From: Acetonema longum DSM 6540
GTDB taxonomy: Bacteria > Bacillota > Negativicutes > Sporomusales > Acetonemataceae
Assembly: GCF_000219125.1 (NCBI RefSeq)
Contig: NZ_AFGF01000107.1
Span: 1 to 64,000, forward strand
Reading direction: 5' to 3'
Length of the DNA stretch: 64,000 nt
The notes under the pieces were generated by a model. The model did no database searches. It worked only from the letters and a program-made list of their open reading frames with translations, and was not told the origin of the DNA. Both the position numbers and the translations under genes were made by a program. Shown one piece after another: positions 29,201 through 33,749 of the stretch. Position 1 is the stretch's first letter, and each line of letters starts with the position of its first letter.

Positions 29201-30539
29201 AACGCATTTCTCGGAAGTTCTCATCAGAGAACGGGTTCCAGTCCATTCCTTCCCCCGTGACATAGCGTTGGATATTGCTCTGCGGTAGTTCTTCCATAAC
29301 GGATTCACTCAGGCCATTAGCTATCAATGTGGCGGCTACCTTAGCCCCCGGGCTCAGTTTGTCCCATTGTTTTGCAAGCCTTCCGCCAAACCGTTTTGCT
29401 ATCGGTCCGGCACCACGGGTAAACAGTCCCCATTCCAGCTTATTCGTTACAGCCAGCAGAGCGGTGTTCCCGACCATGACCTTATCAGCACGGTTCACTG
29501 CCTGTCCCCGGGCGTATTCATCCGCATCTTTTAAGGACATTCCCTGCCGCATGCCTTCATCATAATACAGTTTATAATCCTCATCGTATCGGTTGCCTGC
29601 TTCTACCGATGCTTCAGCCATGGCGGCCAGGGGAGTACCAACAACCGGAATAGCATTTAACGGCAGGTTGGTAATAGTGAATGGGATATTTCGCTGGACA
29701 TCCGTCCAGGTTTCGACCAGCGCTGACTGGATAGGGCCAAGACGCTCCCGGTCTTCTTCCGTAAGATCATCGCTTTTATATTTCTCATAAGTTTCTCTGC
29801 CGCTTTGTTCCCACTCCTGTCCTTTATTCTCCAGCCAGTGAGTGAATGACCCTGGCTGCGGGGCCGGGATGGGTTTAACCTGCTTTTCTTTTTCAGTCAG
29901 AGCCGCAATCCCGGCAATCACTGGACTAGCCGTGGTTTTTACAATATCACTTACTAAGTCAGGAGCATTAAGAGCATTGGACATATATCGCATACCAGTG
30001 CCATAGCCAGATTGTGCCTGACCAAATCCGGCGATGAAGTCATTGGTCGCTCTTTTGGGAGGAACCGGGGTGGATTGAAAGTCAAAATCATCTAAGCTCG
30101 CTGGTCTCTGGGAATACATTTCGTCCTGCTGATCATGTAACTTCTTCGCATAGTCCGTCGCCGCTTCCGGCGTGTCGAACTTGCCAAGATGCTGGCCGGT
30201 TTTAATGTACTGATCTACGGCCTCGTTCTCGGTTAATATCCTGCCATCGTCGCTAACAGTGGGAATCAGCACTTCTCTTCCGTCCATATTAATGCTCATA
30301 GACCGAACCGTGCTGATCGATCCGTCTGCATTGCGCACAACGGGGCGATTGGAAAGATCAATATTACCTTGTTCGGCCGGCCCGGAAGACGCCGGCAAAT
30401 TAATAAGCGGCTTGCTCTGTTGAGCAGCCGCTCCATTGTAGTTGTTGATAACCGAATCAATATCCGATGGTTGAGTTTGATAATCCGCTTGCATAGCAGG
30501 AGGCTGAGGTGCATTCGCTGCACCATTATCACCGAACAA
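17211..30539 (-). CDS. giant polyvalent virion protein (4442 aa): GGDEF-like, helicase, methyltransferase, zincin, ART-like domains
   Basis: Approximate residues in order. 58-135: a domain with NRPVVRNADGSI, seen at the N-termini of other ejected phage proteins. 300-450: helical, partly hydrophobic. 1095-1290: GGDEF-like, signature GGDEW near 1180. 1340-1361: VQQ repeats. 1690-2260: SF2 helicase with Walker A GTGTGKT (1733), DESH box (1818) and a motif VI in EGRIYRTGQ (2218). 2330-2520: N6-adenine methyltransferase with EPSAGHG (2356) and NPPY (2416). 2713: HEFTH zinc metallopeptidase. 2916-3053: a polyvalent-protein-associated domain (LPD3/PBECR-like). 3100-3220: possible ADP-ribosyltransferase (VYHGTK). 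3893-4280: LPD38-like, with a membrane stretch. It resembles DarB-type antirestriction/ejection proteins. The listed TTG start lacks a good ribosome site; see the upstream extension. Confidence 0.9.
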   Translation of the reverse strand: MFGDNGAANAPQPPAMQADYQTQPSDIDSVINNYNGAAAQQSKPLINLPASSGPAEQGNIDLSNRPVVRNADGSISTVRSMSINMDGREVLIPTVSDDGRILTENEAVDQYIKTGQHLGKFDTPEAATDYAKKLHDQQDEMYSQRPASLDDFDFQSTPVPPKRATNDFIAGFGQAQSGYGTGMRYMSNALNAPDLVSDIVKTTASPVIAGIAALTEKEKQVKPIPAPQPGSFTHWLENKGQEWEQSGRETYEKYKSDDLTEEDRERLGPIQSALVETWTDVQRNIPFTITNLPLNAIPVVGTPLAAMAEASVEAGNRYDEDYKLYYDEGMRQGMSLKDADEYARGQAVNRADKVMVGNTALLAVTNKLEWGLFTRGAGPIAKRFGGRLAKQWDKLSPGAKVAATLIANGLSESVMEELPQSNIQRYVTGEGMDWNPFSDENFREMRSAFAIGAVSAGVGAAGRGVMDSRRRSGVTKELQTLSGGAVDPVTQKQVENAERELQNQITANFDLARQGEKAIKQGKTEQETQKGQFMIDLATKNLSQMDAQYGIFNEAGKINITNSTIAKAGVDYGVFKITPQEQQQEQVQDEQQQGPSLNDEDFFRLATEFNANQASQATEDQTPAPVSIPQPQVVEFSDARQAEQFGQANPAWRRYNVGGVQYFQAPSPGVTPSIPGGDPGTSIEIPSGSGITLTQAREQIPQSVDGMTNAQRFAVEKSMDNAARAGDYRAAAGMARQLGSEQLARKYEEADSEEQITRALNSRNYQEAARLAQAKGDAARAQRFISLGELIANTPQQQTFAKQGQPGEANTNAALFREQRRMAQAYQNLSGDEQYFLDILRSYNVSLDAVRDEITGEINSRIQQEVRLLKQEAAEGGVELISKQDGEGKVRASTNPDWYRQLYPMNNQKYHDLAVSILRGSRRHWSVDETISDEFSALEATVNAIETTRENINQQVPEWVQPSVAGGTGGNRDLRGAAEQFQSFGRSSIESEESRAAQSRKQKQVEEALRSEALRKKMDTPEGRAQVEKLPDHIRTALKERQQQEQGESQVQKAKPFLAQTEVDRQQERQELAAELVSQGMSEDHAQQTANSFIERRKAPRVVDETIGYQVKGQFTPTVERAWDEFKANGRQFAFANVDFLNLGGLNGVAGNEAADKHLRVITKIVSDEVGAVADHAQYFRWGGDEWRILTPDISKETLDTALQRAQAQIADYAKSNGLDKLMHGKKTHLQTGIGIHYAADEFNGYPSYQNMISDSELAVLNKKNQLFAELEKQLKEQGGNSNVIRVETESVGSGASGEQSGRTGQGNQETESGNRQKENNISESKSGSRPVNEAEPSIKQQGAQQTVQQSEQQSVQQTEQLPESGNNITGFDGSQANRDRLRNQLLELTGKKPKQKKLNIVDDSDAALAQAMKELQSELSKISSNPVFNPTLMGAAFKVGAIHMQRGINNFSDWSATMVDTVGERIRPYLKSVWNSITAWPEDVKYNDRVANSLFEYAGILYQDGVTNQTGMEQRIQEDLGADFVPMVKAAFSGVSEWPGFEGGSQYGERGRENLERDNATVPNRDGVGPEVLRNESAGNRRGDGQGSEETGETGDRQPGNRRVPSGGAARGGSERNQGVRGGTAVDQERAAGSELPGGSSLFSDEGVQSDPSATKGLAAIAADRTETETGGTSLASKLEAQKKAESIPVKVANLENIRKTLPFLMPEQQNDVLFAEERFSKPDGYGVLFTNGTGTGKTFTGIGIVKRFARQGKNNILIVAPNDKIIAGWIDAGKNMGLDITKLEDTKSAGKGIVITTYANLGQNQELAKRHWDLVVPDESHYLSSSEQGDITGAASALRAITLHRNGYRQRFDDLERDLVEKERSAYEELRNFKPGTKEEREQYDALEKKSRDLSTGIENLRKERYEEWDAVPPEKRSRVVFLSATPFAYVKNVEYAEGYLFGYGQDTDEYRGYNQPDSRENFFITHFGYRMRYNRLTSPDANVDNEIMEQQFHEWLRGQGVLSGRMLTVDKDYDRNFVLVNDAIGGKIDEGLNWLWEAEDRKYSPLYDFIDDQFAYHQKMYLLESIKAKHAVGLVKDYLKQGKKVVLFHDFNKGGGFHPFRPEFIPEDLRSLYHEFTAKRPDLLKLDLSELLSPIEQVKQSFGEDAMFFNGTIPKKVRGKNVDLFNDDDSGKDLIVVQSDAGREGISLHDRTGKHQRVLINLGMPVRPTAAIQIEGRIYRTGQMSDAIFRYLNTGTTFERLAFATKIAERASTAENLALGGEARRLKDSFIEAYEMSGEFPAGMDAEGTGGKAKDRANRREMTEFQRAKSYYFSQQKKTSQNKSAEGNDYYATPEPIGYKMVEWANMKPGERAMEPSAGHGAIARFFPGHADHVMIEPSLQLGPRAVMVSPAKLVSNRFEDYHIINKFNAVVMNPPYGHGGKTAIEHLGKAYKHLYDGGRIVALLPDGGLADKRLNAWYDSEEATGAYPVAEIKLPSVTFERAGTGVRTKIVVIEKHIDAAGTEEIDNRHIDLSDAETIGELFDRIETISLPDRLQVQSARSATSPISSQSRETESATEEATQEDNYSKHEFRHTKNKNLIYIAKAKKYLRDNFDQHMNIAKRHDGWWNSWEKGDAVKGFAFNTDADRKAFIEESSSALREAKFSSDAGIIDNAESVDPTTNEQRIIDLANNLGAKAEIIDHADTSLRGFYMDGTLYLNRNGNLSLEWTLGHEFTHWLAENRPGVYKAMRSAVSKVTDAQVDAYRRRLGERGKAMDREAVIEEMIGDEVGNGFGSESLWEKIQKKSPALFKRIVQSVQEWLQFLTGKRSYRNSGLTREQISEIEAVLPDIVIRSLKDSGYEVGTAGKTAASQDKKFAPAPKGVKHVNIAGIPAEMLKESWVRSWAEHFWDTVGVKSPFFRSWFGDWRVNDQTHVPITTITGTEATQSKNVKAAAKEATAWAKKQPEFRGERKNKDTGWDINISKAVLNETSYYAITNGKIDSVKAIASIPDIVENAILVSTETNRHDVPEVPFVHTFVAPLSIGNNDYLTELTVKETLKGKQAYHLNAIKITPLDSHVLGRNKSAPGLSEKTNGVSANTVADLLNLVKPPTGTNYGKSSAVVDKQGMPLIVYHGTKQSFSTFDPQKIESEDGFFFTTNRDTAKEYGNIIPAYLNIKNPYRYTNKQWQNGEGFDLKQAKEAGFDGAIIKGQDGGDTYIAFYSNQIKSATDNIGTFDSSNPDIRYSGGGQPQRSKQSYTPKEIMDNINTFSRETLIDLLEQIDPNGVWSDADNAAEGYDPITLRESRDYVRQKFDDMNMLEQQVRKRGYKLLIDADKVRFSKDAQLPDKLTFSKVTQKGDNYKKLIQALNERNWTREEKPDGTIIYTKPTPQKEPIQKKPVAGDRFTFQNEETQRRAEKAMQGVIGAKESTSIKDSLKSAWDLLKRKFGREYEHMPHTAEFSEIRFALQKLQQQKGVANDKVIRILDDITKNLSKDEYYHFSLKVLLDDLQHEEGSLPFGLTKETLPVEQERLDEHIAANYPNVTKAVEQRKEVWSDIKDRYIAVMKKIGFNVENKFAREDYYRHQVLAYMDQKRIAGIGQKLKAPTNRGWLRRREGSEKDINLNYMEAEFEVMRDMLYDMEVAKTIKLVDDQYNIIDRLKAEALTMNDQNVMQVFRDMVEEFGIVSDDMTVESMARKMYKQTLNRKQAMAFAKLSELAAKDELPYGPNNKYQDVVENLAQEYFARKESSDAQGMEDAVADKLQDQEQNHAKLMEYAAYLLKEQGGKPGSGAAAMLFRGIQDKKQFVRGALGERYVTWRDLIPEGYSEWRPREGNVFFRARTVPEQMVEKLMSESLNSLGVSPEQLKTALIIGGRREGYIVKEEIAATLEKMTPDFVNDTGTKWSQYVITPWKIWQLTSPSRIIKYNLRNMTSDLDAVLAGNPSSLRKVSQSMKDLNRYFYGDGEMTNELREWFERGGMQTLLQVQEIGDINKLKLFIRFSEQKDGLENALKTGAAKVWDGYWGRARKVTDLREALLRYANYLEYLEQIESNKGRPKNFGASMSEEVMALSDNRDKAFKLANELLGDYNAVSVAGKELRKHLIPFWSWTEVNAKRYINLFRNCASNEGIAKTVGKRLLTKAAVYSPYLAVQVGEFAVKATGMWILLQMYNFALWPDEEKELPPNIAGQPHIILGRDADGKVMYFNRLGAFADFLEWFGLDTPVKTVTDYLNGKKTIAEIAGDMVKNPVNKFVQGITPTIKTTGELLIGRRLFPDVFKPRRIRDYPEYIFDSFGLGDEYRLAADKPHPRYDVMKFLLYKTEPDKTAYYNIMEEKNRFLKSIGKGGDGDYMSDQSEAIRNYKMALRYGDKKIAAKYLMEYKALGGTKQSLATALANMSPLAGLTRDQRKKFLQGLSGEDKAELLKAERYYKTVLLGGFRSRKTSSGTEKVTIPWNVDLPNKKR
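26463..26520 (-). repeat. VQQ-coding tandem repeat in the giant gene
   Basis: Imperfect 12-nt units (plus-strand theme TGTTGTACGGTT) encode a run of VQQ/EQQ tetrads between the GGDEF-like and helicase parts. Nearly the same repeat is present in the scaffold gene at 43669-43757. Confidence 0.7.
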
Positions 30540-30573
30540 ATTCCCCAGAAAGGAGAAAAGTCCTTCCTCTTTT

Positions 30574-30682
30574 GGGGGGTAGGTGTCTCCGTGGGCATAG
30601 TCGGTGAAAAATCAAAATCATCTAATGTCTGCATTTGCTGCTGATATTCTTCCTCTGTCCACCCTTGTTTCTTTTTCGCCAT
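30574..30682 (-). other. probable true N-terminus of the giant protein, frameshifted at a C6 tract
   Basis: A frame opening with ATG at 30682 encodes MAKKKQGWTEEEYQQQ followed by an LDDFDF motif that recurs inside the giant protein near residue 146. It runs into a minus-strand C6 tract (30574-30579) followed by A4. Stepping back one base at that tract continues into the giant frame, which stays open upstream of its TTG and reads PKEEGLFSFLGNLFG. The two frames together make one sensible N-terminus of about 4490 residues in total. The cause may be programmed -1 frameshifting, a mutation, or an assembly error in the homopolymer. Confidence 0.6.
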
Positions 30683-30706
30683 TCTATCTACACCGCCCTT
30701 TCGCAG

Positions 30707-31759
30707 TTACCGACCAAATCCATTCAGGTATTCCGCATAGTTCACGTTCGGGATATCATTGAAACCAGTAATCGCCGTCGGGTTTCTGCCATTACCTGCC
30801 GACGGCGTATTTAACTGTGCTTGAGATTGCATGTTAGCCGACACCTGTCCTTTTCTTTGGAACCCCATCAATAACGCTATTTCATCAGGTTTCAATCCGT
30901 ATTTTCTGGCCAAAAGACCAATCTGCCCTTTTACCTGATCCGCCGTGATAGTATTTTCGCCAATCTGCTGTTGCAGTTCTTTCCCCTTGTCTGCAATGGC
31001 GTTCATTTGATCCACGTCCAGGCCGCCAAGCGTTTCGGGTGAGTTGTCGTTTCCTCTGCTGCCAGCACTTCGTATTGACGCCAACGCCCGCTGCTGATTG
31101 GCCGCCCACTGGCCCTGGTCGCTTACTTGGCGCTCTTTTCCAACAGGAACCCGCAACCCGGACATTTCGTCGATCATGTAATCCTGCGCGTATTGAATCC
31201 CATCTTTTGACCTATTCTCGGTAGTGAACTTTTTGTTTCCAAGAGCCTGCTGCCGATAATATTGATTGGCGGCATTAAACATGTTTTCATCGAAATTCGT
31301 GCCACCGCCGCCCAATACGAAATTTCTTGCCTTGACGGCGGCCGCCGCAGGGTCAAGGTTCTGAGCAACGTATCTCCTGGCGGCATCTTCAATAGCCACA
31401 TTCTTGTTCCAGTTGCTTTGGGCATCACCACTCAGGGTATTTTCTTCAATCTGGCTTGAATCAATGCCATATTGGCGAAGTTGAGTCCTCAGCGCATTGG
31501 CCTCATCGTTTAATCGACGCTGAGTATCGTAGCCGCCCATAGCCGACGACGGTGAAATCTCAGATTCTTTCTTCCGTTGCTGAATCTGCCCGTAAAGATC
31601 CACTATCTTATTCCGGGCATCTTGCTCTTTTTGCTGCCTGTCAGCAACCATCTGCTGATAAGCAAGATCATTCATTTTAGCCGAATACCCCTGGGTTAAT
31701 CCCTGACCCAGGGCATTGGATACATTTTCAACATTGGGATTACCCCGTAAGACAATCAA
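30707..31759 (-). CDS. internal virion (ejection) protein
   Basis: A 350-residue glutamine- and alanine-rich, largely helical protein lacking cysteines and membrane segments, in the position where podoviruses encode internal or ejection proteins between the tail genes and the largest virion protein. AGGAGG lies 8 nt before the TTG start at 31759. A coiled-coil stretch (about 35-110) precedes a glycine loop (GGGGT) near 155. The family is assigned by context and composition only. Confidence 0.7.
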   Translation of the reverse strand: MIVLRGNPNVENVSNALGQGLTQGYSAKMNDLAYQQMVADRQQKEQDARNKIVDLYGQIQQRKKESEISPSSAMGGYDTQRRLNDEANALRTQLRQYGIDSSQIEENTLSGDAQSNWNKNVAIEDAARRYVAQNLDPAAAAVKARNFVLGGGGTNFDENMFNAANQYYRQQALGNKKFTTENRSKDGIQYAQDYMIDEMSGLRVPVGKERQVSDQGQWAANQQRALASIRSAGSRGNDNSPETLGGLDVDQMNAIADKGKELQQQIGENTITADQVKGQIGLLARKYGLKPDEIALLMGFQRKGQVSANMQSQAQLNTPSAGNGRNPTAITGFNDIPNVNYAEYLNGFGR

Positions 31760-31825
31760 TTTTACATCCTCCTTTCGGATTGTAAAGAATACGCATTACC
31801 GCGCCACACAAAGGAATTCCCTTTT

Positions 31826-31852
31826 TTGCCGCAGAAATAAATTCCATAGAAT
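31826..31852 (+). promoter_or_regulatory. possible promoter of the TPR cargo gene
   Basis: TTGCCG (31826-31831) and TAGAAT (31847-31852) are separated by 15 nt, shorter than ideal, 23 nt upstream of the start codon. The evidence is weak, but some promoter is needed because surrounding genes are on the other strand. Confidence 0.3.
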
Positions 31853-31874
31853 ATTTTGCTCGGAGGTATGCCAT

Positions 31875-32627
31875 ATGCGGAAATCATTACTCATCTGGAC
31901 ATCCATACTTTTTATGTGCTTTACATCTATCAGTTTTGCTGAGCCCCAAGAAATTTTTGCCGAATACACCTATTCCGTTGGAAACAATGAAAACATGTCC
32001 AGCGCCGAACAAAACGCCATTATTCAGGCTAAGCGCATCGCCATGGAGCAGGCTGGTACATATCTCGAATCCTATATCGAAGTGGTGAACAACCAGCTAA
32101 CCCGGGACGAAATTCGTTCCATGGCTGCCGGCATGATGGAGACTACTATCCTTGAAAAGAGAGTCTTCACCGAAAACAACGCCGTAATGATCTATGTAAG
32201 AATCAAAGCTAAGGTTGACCCTGAGAAGGTCAAAACTCCCGATGTTGCAAAGGCAACTGAATGGTTTTTGATCGGAAAGCAGTACGATGTCCAGCGCCGT
32301 TACGACGATGCAATTATGGCTTTTTCCAAAGCCATTGAGTTGAACAAGAGTTATTCAAAAGCATATGTTTACCGCGGCGTAATGTATTGCGCAAAGTCGT
32401 TATACGAACAGGGGATCACCGATTTCGATTCAGCAATCCATTATAATCCTACTGAGGCAATTGCATATTACAACAAGGGGTTAGCCAATGAACTTCTTGG
32501 TAGGAAAAAAGAAGCAATCGCATCATACAAATTGTTTCTAACTTATGCCGTACCCAACGATGGCGGCAGAGATGATACTGGCAGAATTGAAAGAGCTAAG
32601 GCAATCGTCGCCACCCATCAACCTTGA
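31875..32627 (+). CDS. secreted TPR-repeat protein, probable lysogenic-conversion gene
   Basis: A 250-residue protein on the plus strand inside an otherwise minus-strand structural operon. A signal peptide (about 1-23, ending SISFA) leads into an LPP20/FlgT-like domain (about 24-120: AEQNAIIQAKRIAMEQAG and the EVRIKAKVDPE-like strand pair), then three TPR-type helix pairs (about 135-235: AIMAFSKAIELNKSYSKAY, DFDSAIHYNP, SYKLFLTYA). CGGAGG precedes the ATG at 31875 by 8 nt. It is predicted to act outside the cytoplasmic membrane. Its end overlaps the convergent virion gene by 10 nt. Strand, independent start and host-like domain mix mark it as a moron. Confidence 0.85.
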   Translation: MRKSLLIWTSILFMCFTSISFAEPQEIFAEYTYSVGNNENMSSAEQNAIIQAKRIAMEQAGTYLESYIEVVNNQLTRDEIRSMAAGMMETTILEKRVFTENNAVMIYVRIKAKVDPEKVKTPDVAKATEWFLIGKQYDVQRRYDDAIMAFSKAIELNKSYSKAYVYRGVMYCAKSLYEQGITDFDSAIHYNPTEAIAYYNKGLANELLGRKKEAIASYKLFLTYAVPNDGGRDDTGRIERAKAIVATHQP

Positions 32628-33403
32628 TTCGGTACCCCAAAGCCATAATTAACTCCCAGGGTATTCGGGAGATAGTTCTGAGGCATCGAATTGAATTGAT
32701 TCCATGACGGGAACGAATATGCCGGCTGTGCCTGCGTACTATTCCCATTCCACTGATTCGCCAAGCGATTACCCAACGCAGAACCTAAACCGCCAGTCAC
32801 AGCGCCGAGCGCACCGCCAAGCAATCCAGAACTGCCTTGTTTCACATAGGTAGCAGCATTCTGCTGTTGATTCAACCTGTCCAACTGGCTGGCCGCCGGC
32901 ACCGTAAACGACTGTCCCAGAGATCCCAGCTGACCAATGCCACTCACAGCCGTTTGGTATGGCTGATTCGCCATTTGACTGTATAACTGCAAGCCCTGGT
33001 CAATGTTACTGTTAATCGCATTAGCAGCATACTTGTTTAAATCGTCCTCAGAATCCTGGAACAAAGAGCTGTTAATCACGCCGCGCCGGCCGAGTTGCGC
33101 TATGTTGTTGCTTCTCGCCTCATTCATGTTTTGGGCGACCAGTCCGGTCTTCTTGTCCATGTACTCTTGCGGCAGTTCCAGATTAGCAACCGCCTGCTGC
33201 CCGGCAATGGACGATTGCAATAAATTCGGCAGGTTCGTTTGGGTCACCGCATCATTGGCCATCGTGCCTAGTTGGTTAGCAGTGCCGAGCATGTTTTGTC
33301 CATACTGTGACAGTCCAGTATCAAGATTCTTTTGTTCCTGCGTCGTCTGCGGCCGGACTATCTTGTCGCTACTTCCAAATAGGGATTTCTTTACGCTTCC
33401 CAC
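32618..33403 (-). CDS. internal virion protein
   Basis: A 261-residue Gln/Asn/Ser-rich helical protein with a glycine-rich, weakly hydrophobic segment near residues 185-215 (GLLGGALGAVTGGLGSALG). That pattern resembles ejected podovirus proteins that insert into the host membrane. GTG 33403 is chosen: AAGGGGGT lies 7 nt upstream, and the product then begins MGSVKKSLFG, a common type of phage start. It lies between the tail-spike-linked gene and the second internal protein. Confidence 0.72.
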   Translation of the reverse strand: MGSVKKSLFGSSDKIVRPQTTQEQKNLDTGLSQYGQNMLGTANQLGTMANDAVTQTNLPNLLQSSIAGQQAVANLELPQEYMDKKTGLVAQNMNEARSNNIAQLGRRGVINSSLFQDSEDDLNKYAANAINSNIDQGLQLYSQMANQPYQTAVSGIGQLGSLGQSFTVPAASQLDRLNQQQNAATYVKQGSSGLLGGALGAVTGGLGSALGNRLANQWNGNSTQAQPAYSFPSWNQFNSMPQNYLPNTLGVNYGFGVPNQG

Positions 33404-33746
33404 TGGGAATACCCCCTTCAATAAATTTTCTCATAATACACCACCCTTGCGATATTCGCACCAGGTGATACCCAAATTTTCGCTCCCATGCTTTAGGGTT
33501 TCTTCTGGTTGCAAACAAAACAACAAACAGCCCCAAACGAGAACAGAGAGCCTCGGCAAACCGTTGCCAATGCTCCCCGTCTCCAGTTACGAGCTTAATA
33601 TATAAGGCATCTTCATCGTATTGATACGAGAAGATGCCTTTTCTTTTATCATAAATGATAATATCTTCTTTCTCGAAGAATGGTTCGCTGTTTGCTTTGG
33701 ATTTGTAGAACGATAGCCATTTGTCGTATGATTTTATTTGGATCAC
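33369..33746 (-). CDS. hypothetical phage protein of the tail/core module
   Basis: A 125-residue protein with a possible GNAT-like C-terminal half (WERKFGYHLVRISQGWCIMRKF), recalling the small acetyltransferase-like proteins between tail and internal proteins in T7-like phages; the resemblance is weak. It starts with GTG 3 nt after the tail-spike stop and overlaps the next gene by 35 nt, so translation is probably coupled. Confidence 0.6.
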   Translation of the reverse strand: MIQIKSYDKWLSFYKSKANSEPFFEKEDIIIYDKRKGIFSYQYDEDALYIKLVTGDGEHWQRFAEALCSRLGLFVVLFATRRNPKAWERKFGYHLVRISQGWCIMRKFIEGGIPSGKRKEIPIWK

Positions 33747-33749
33747 ATC

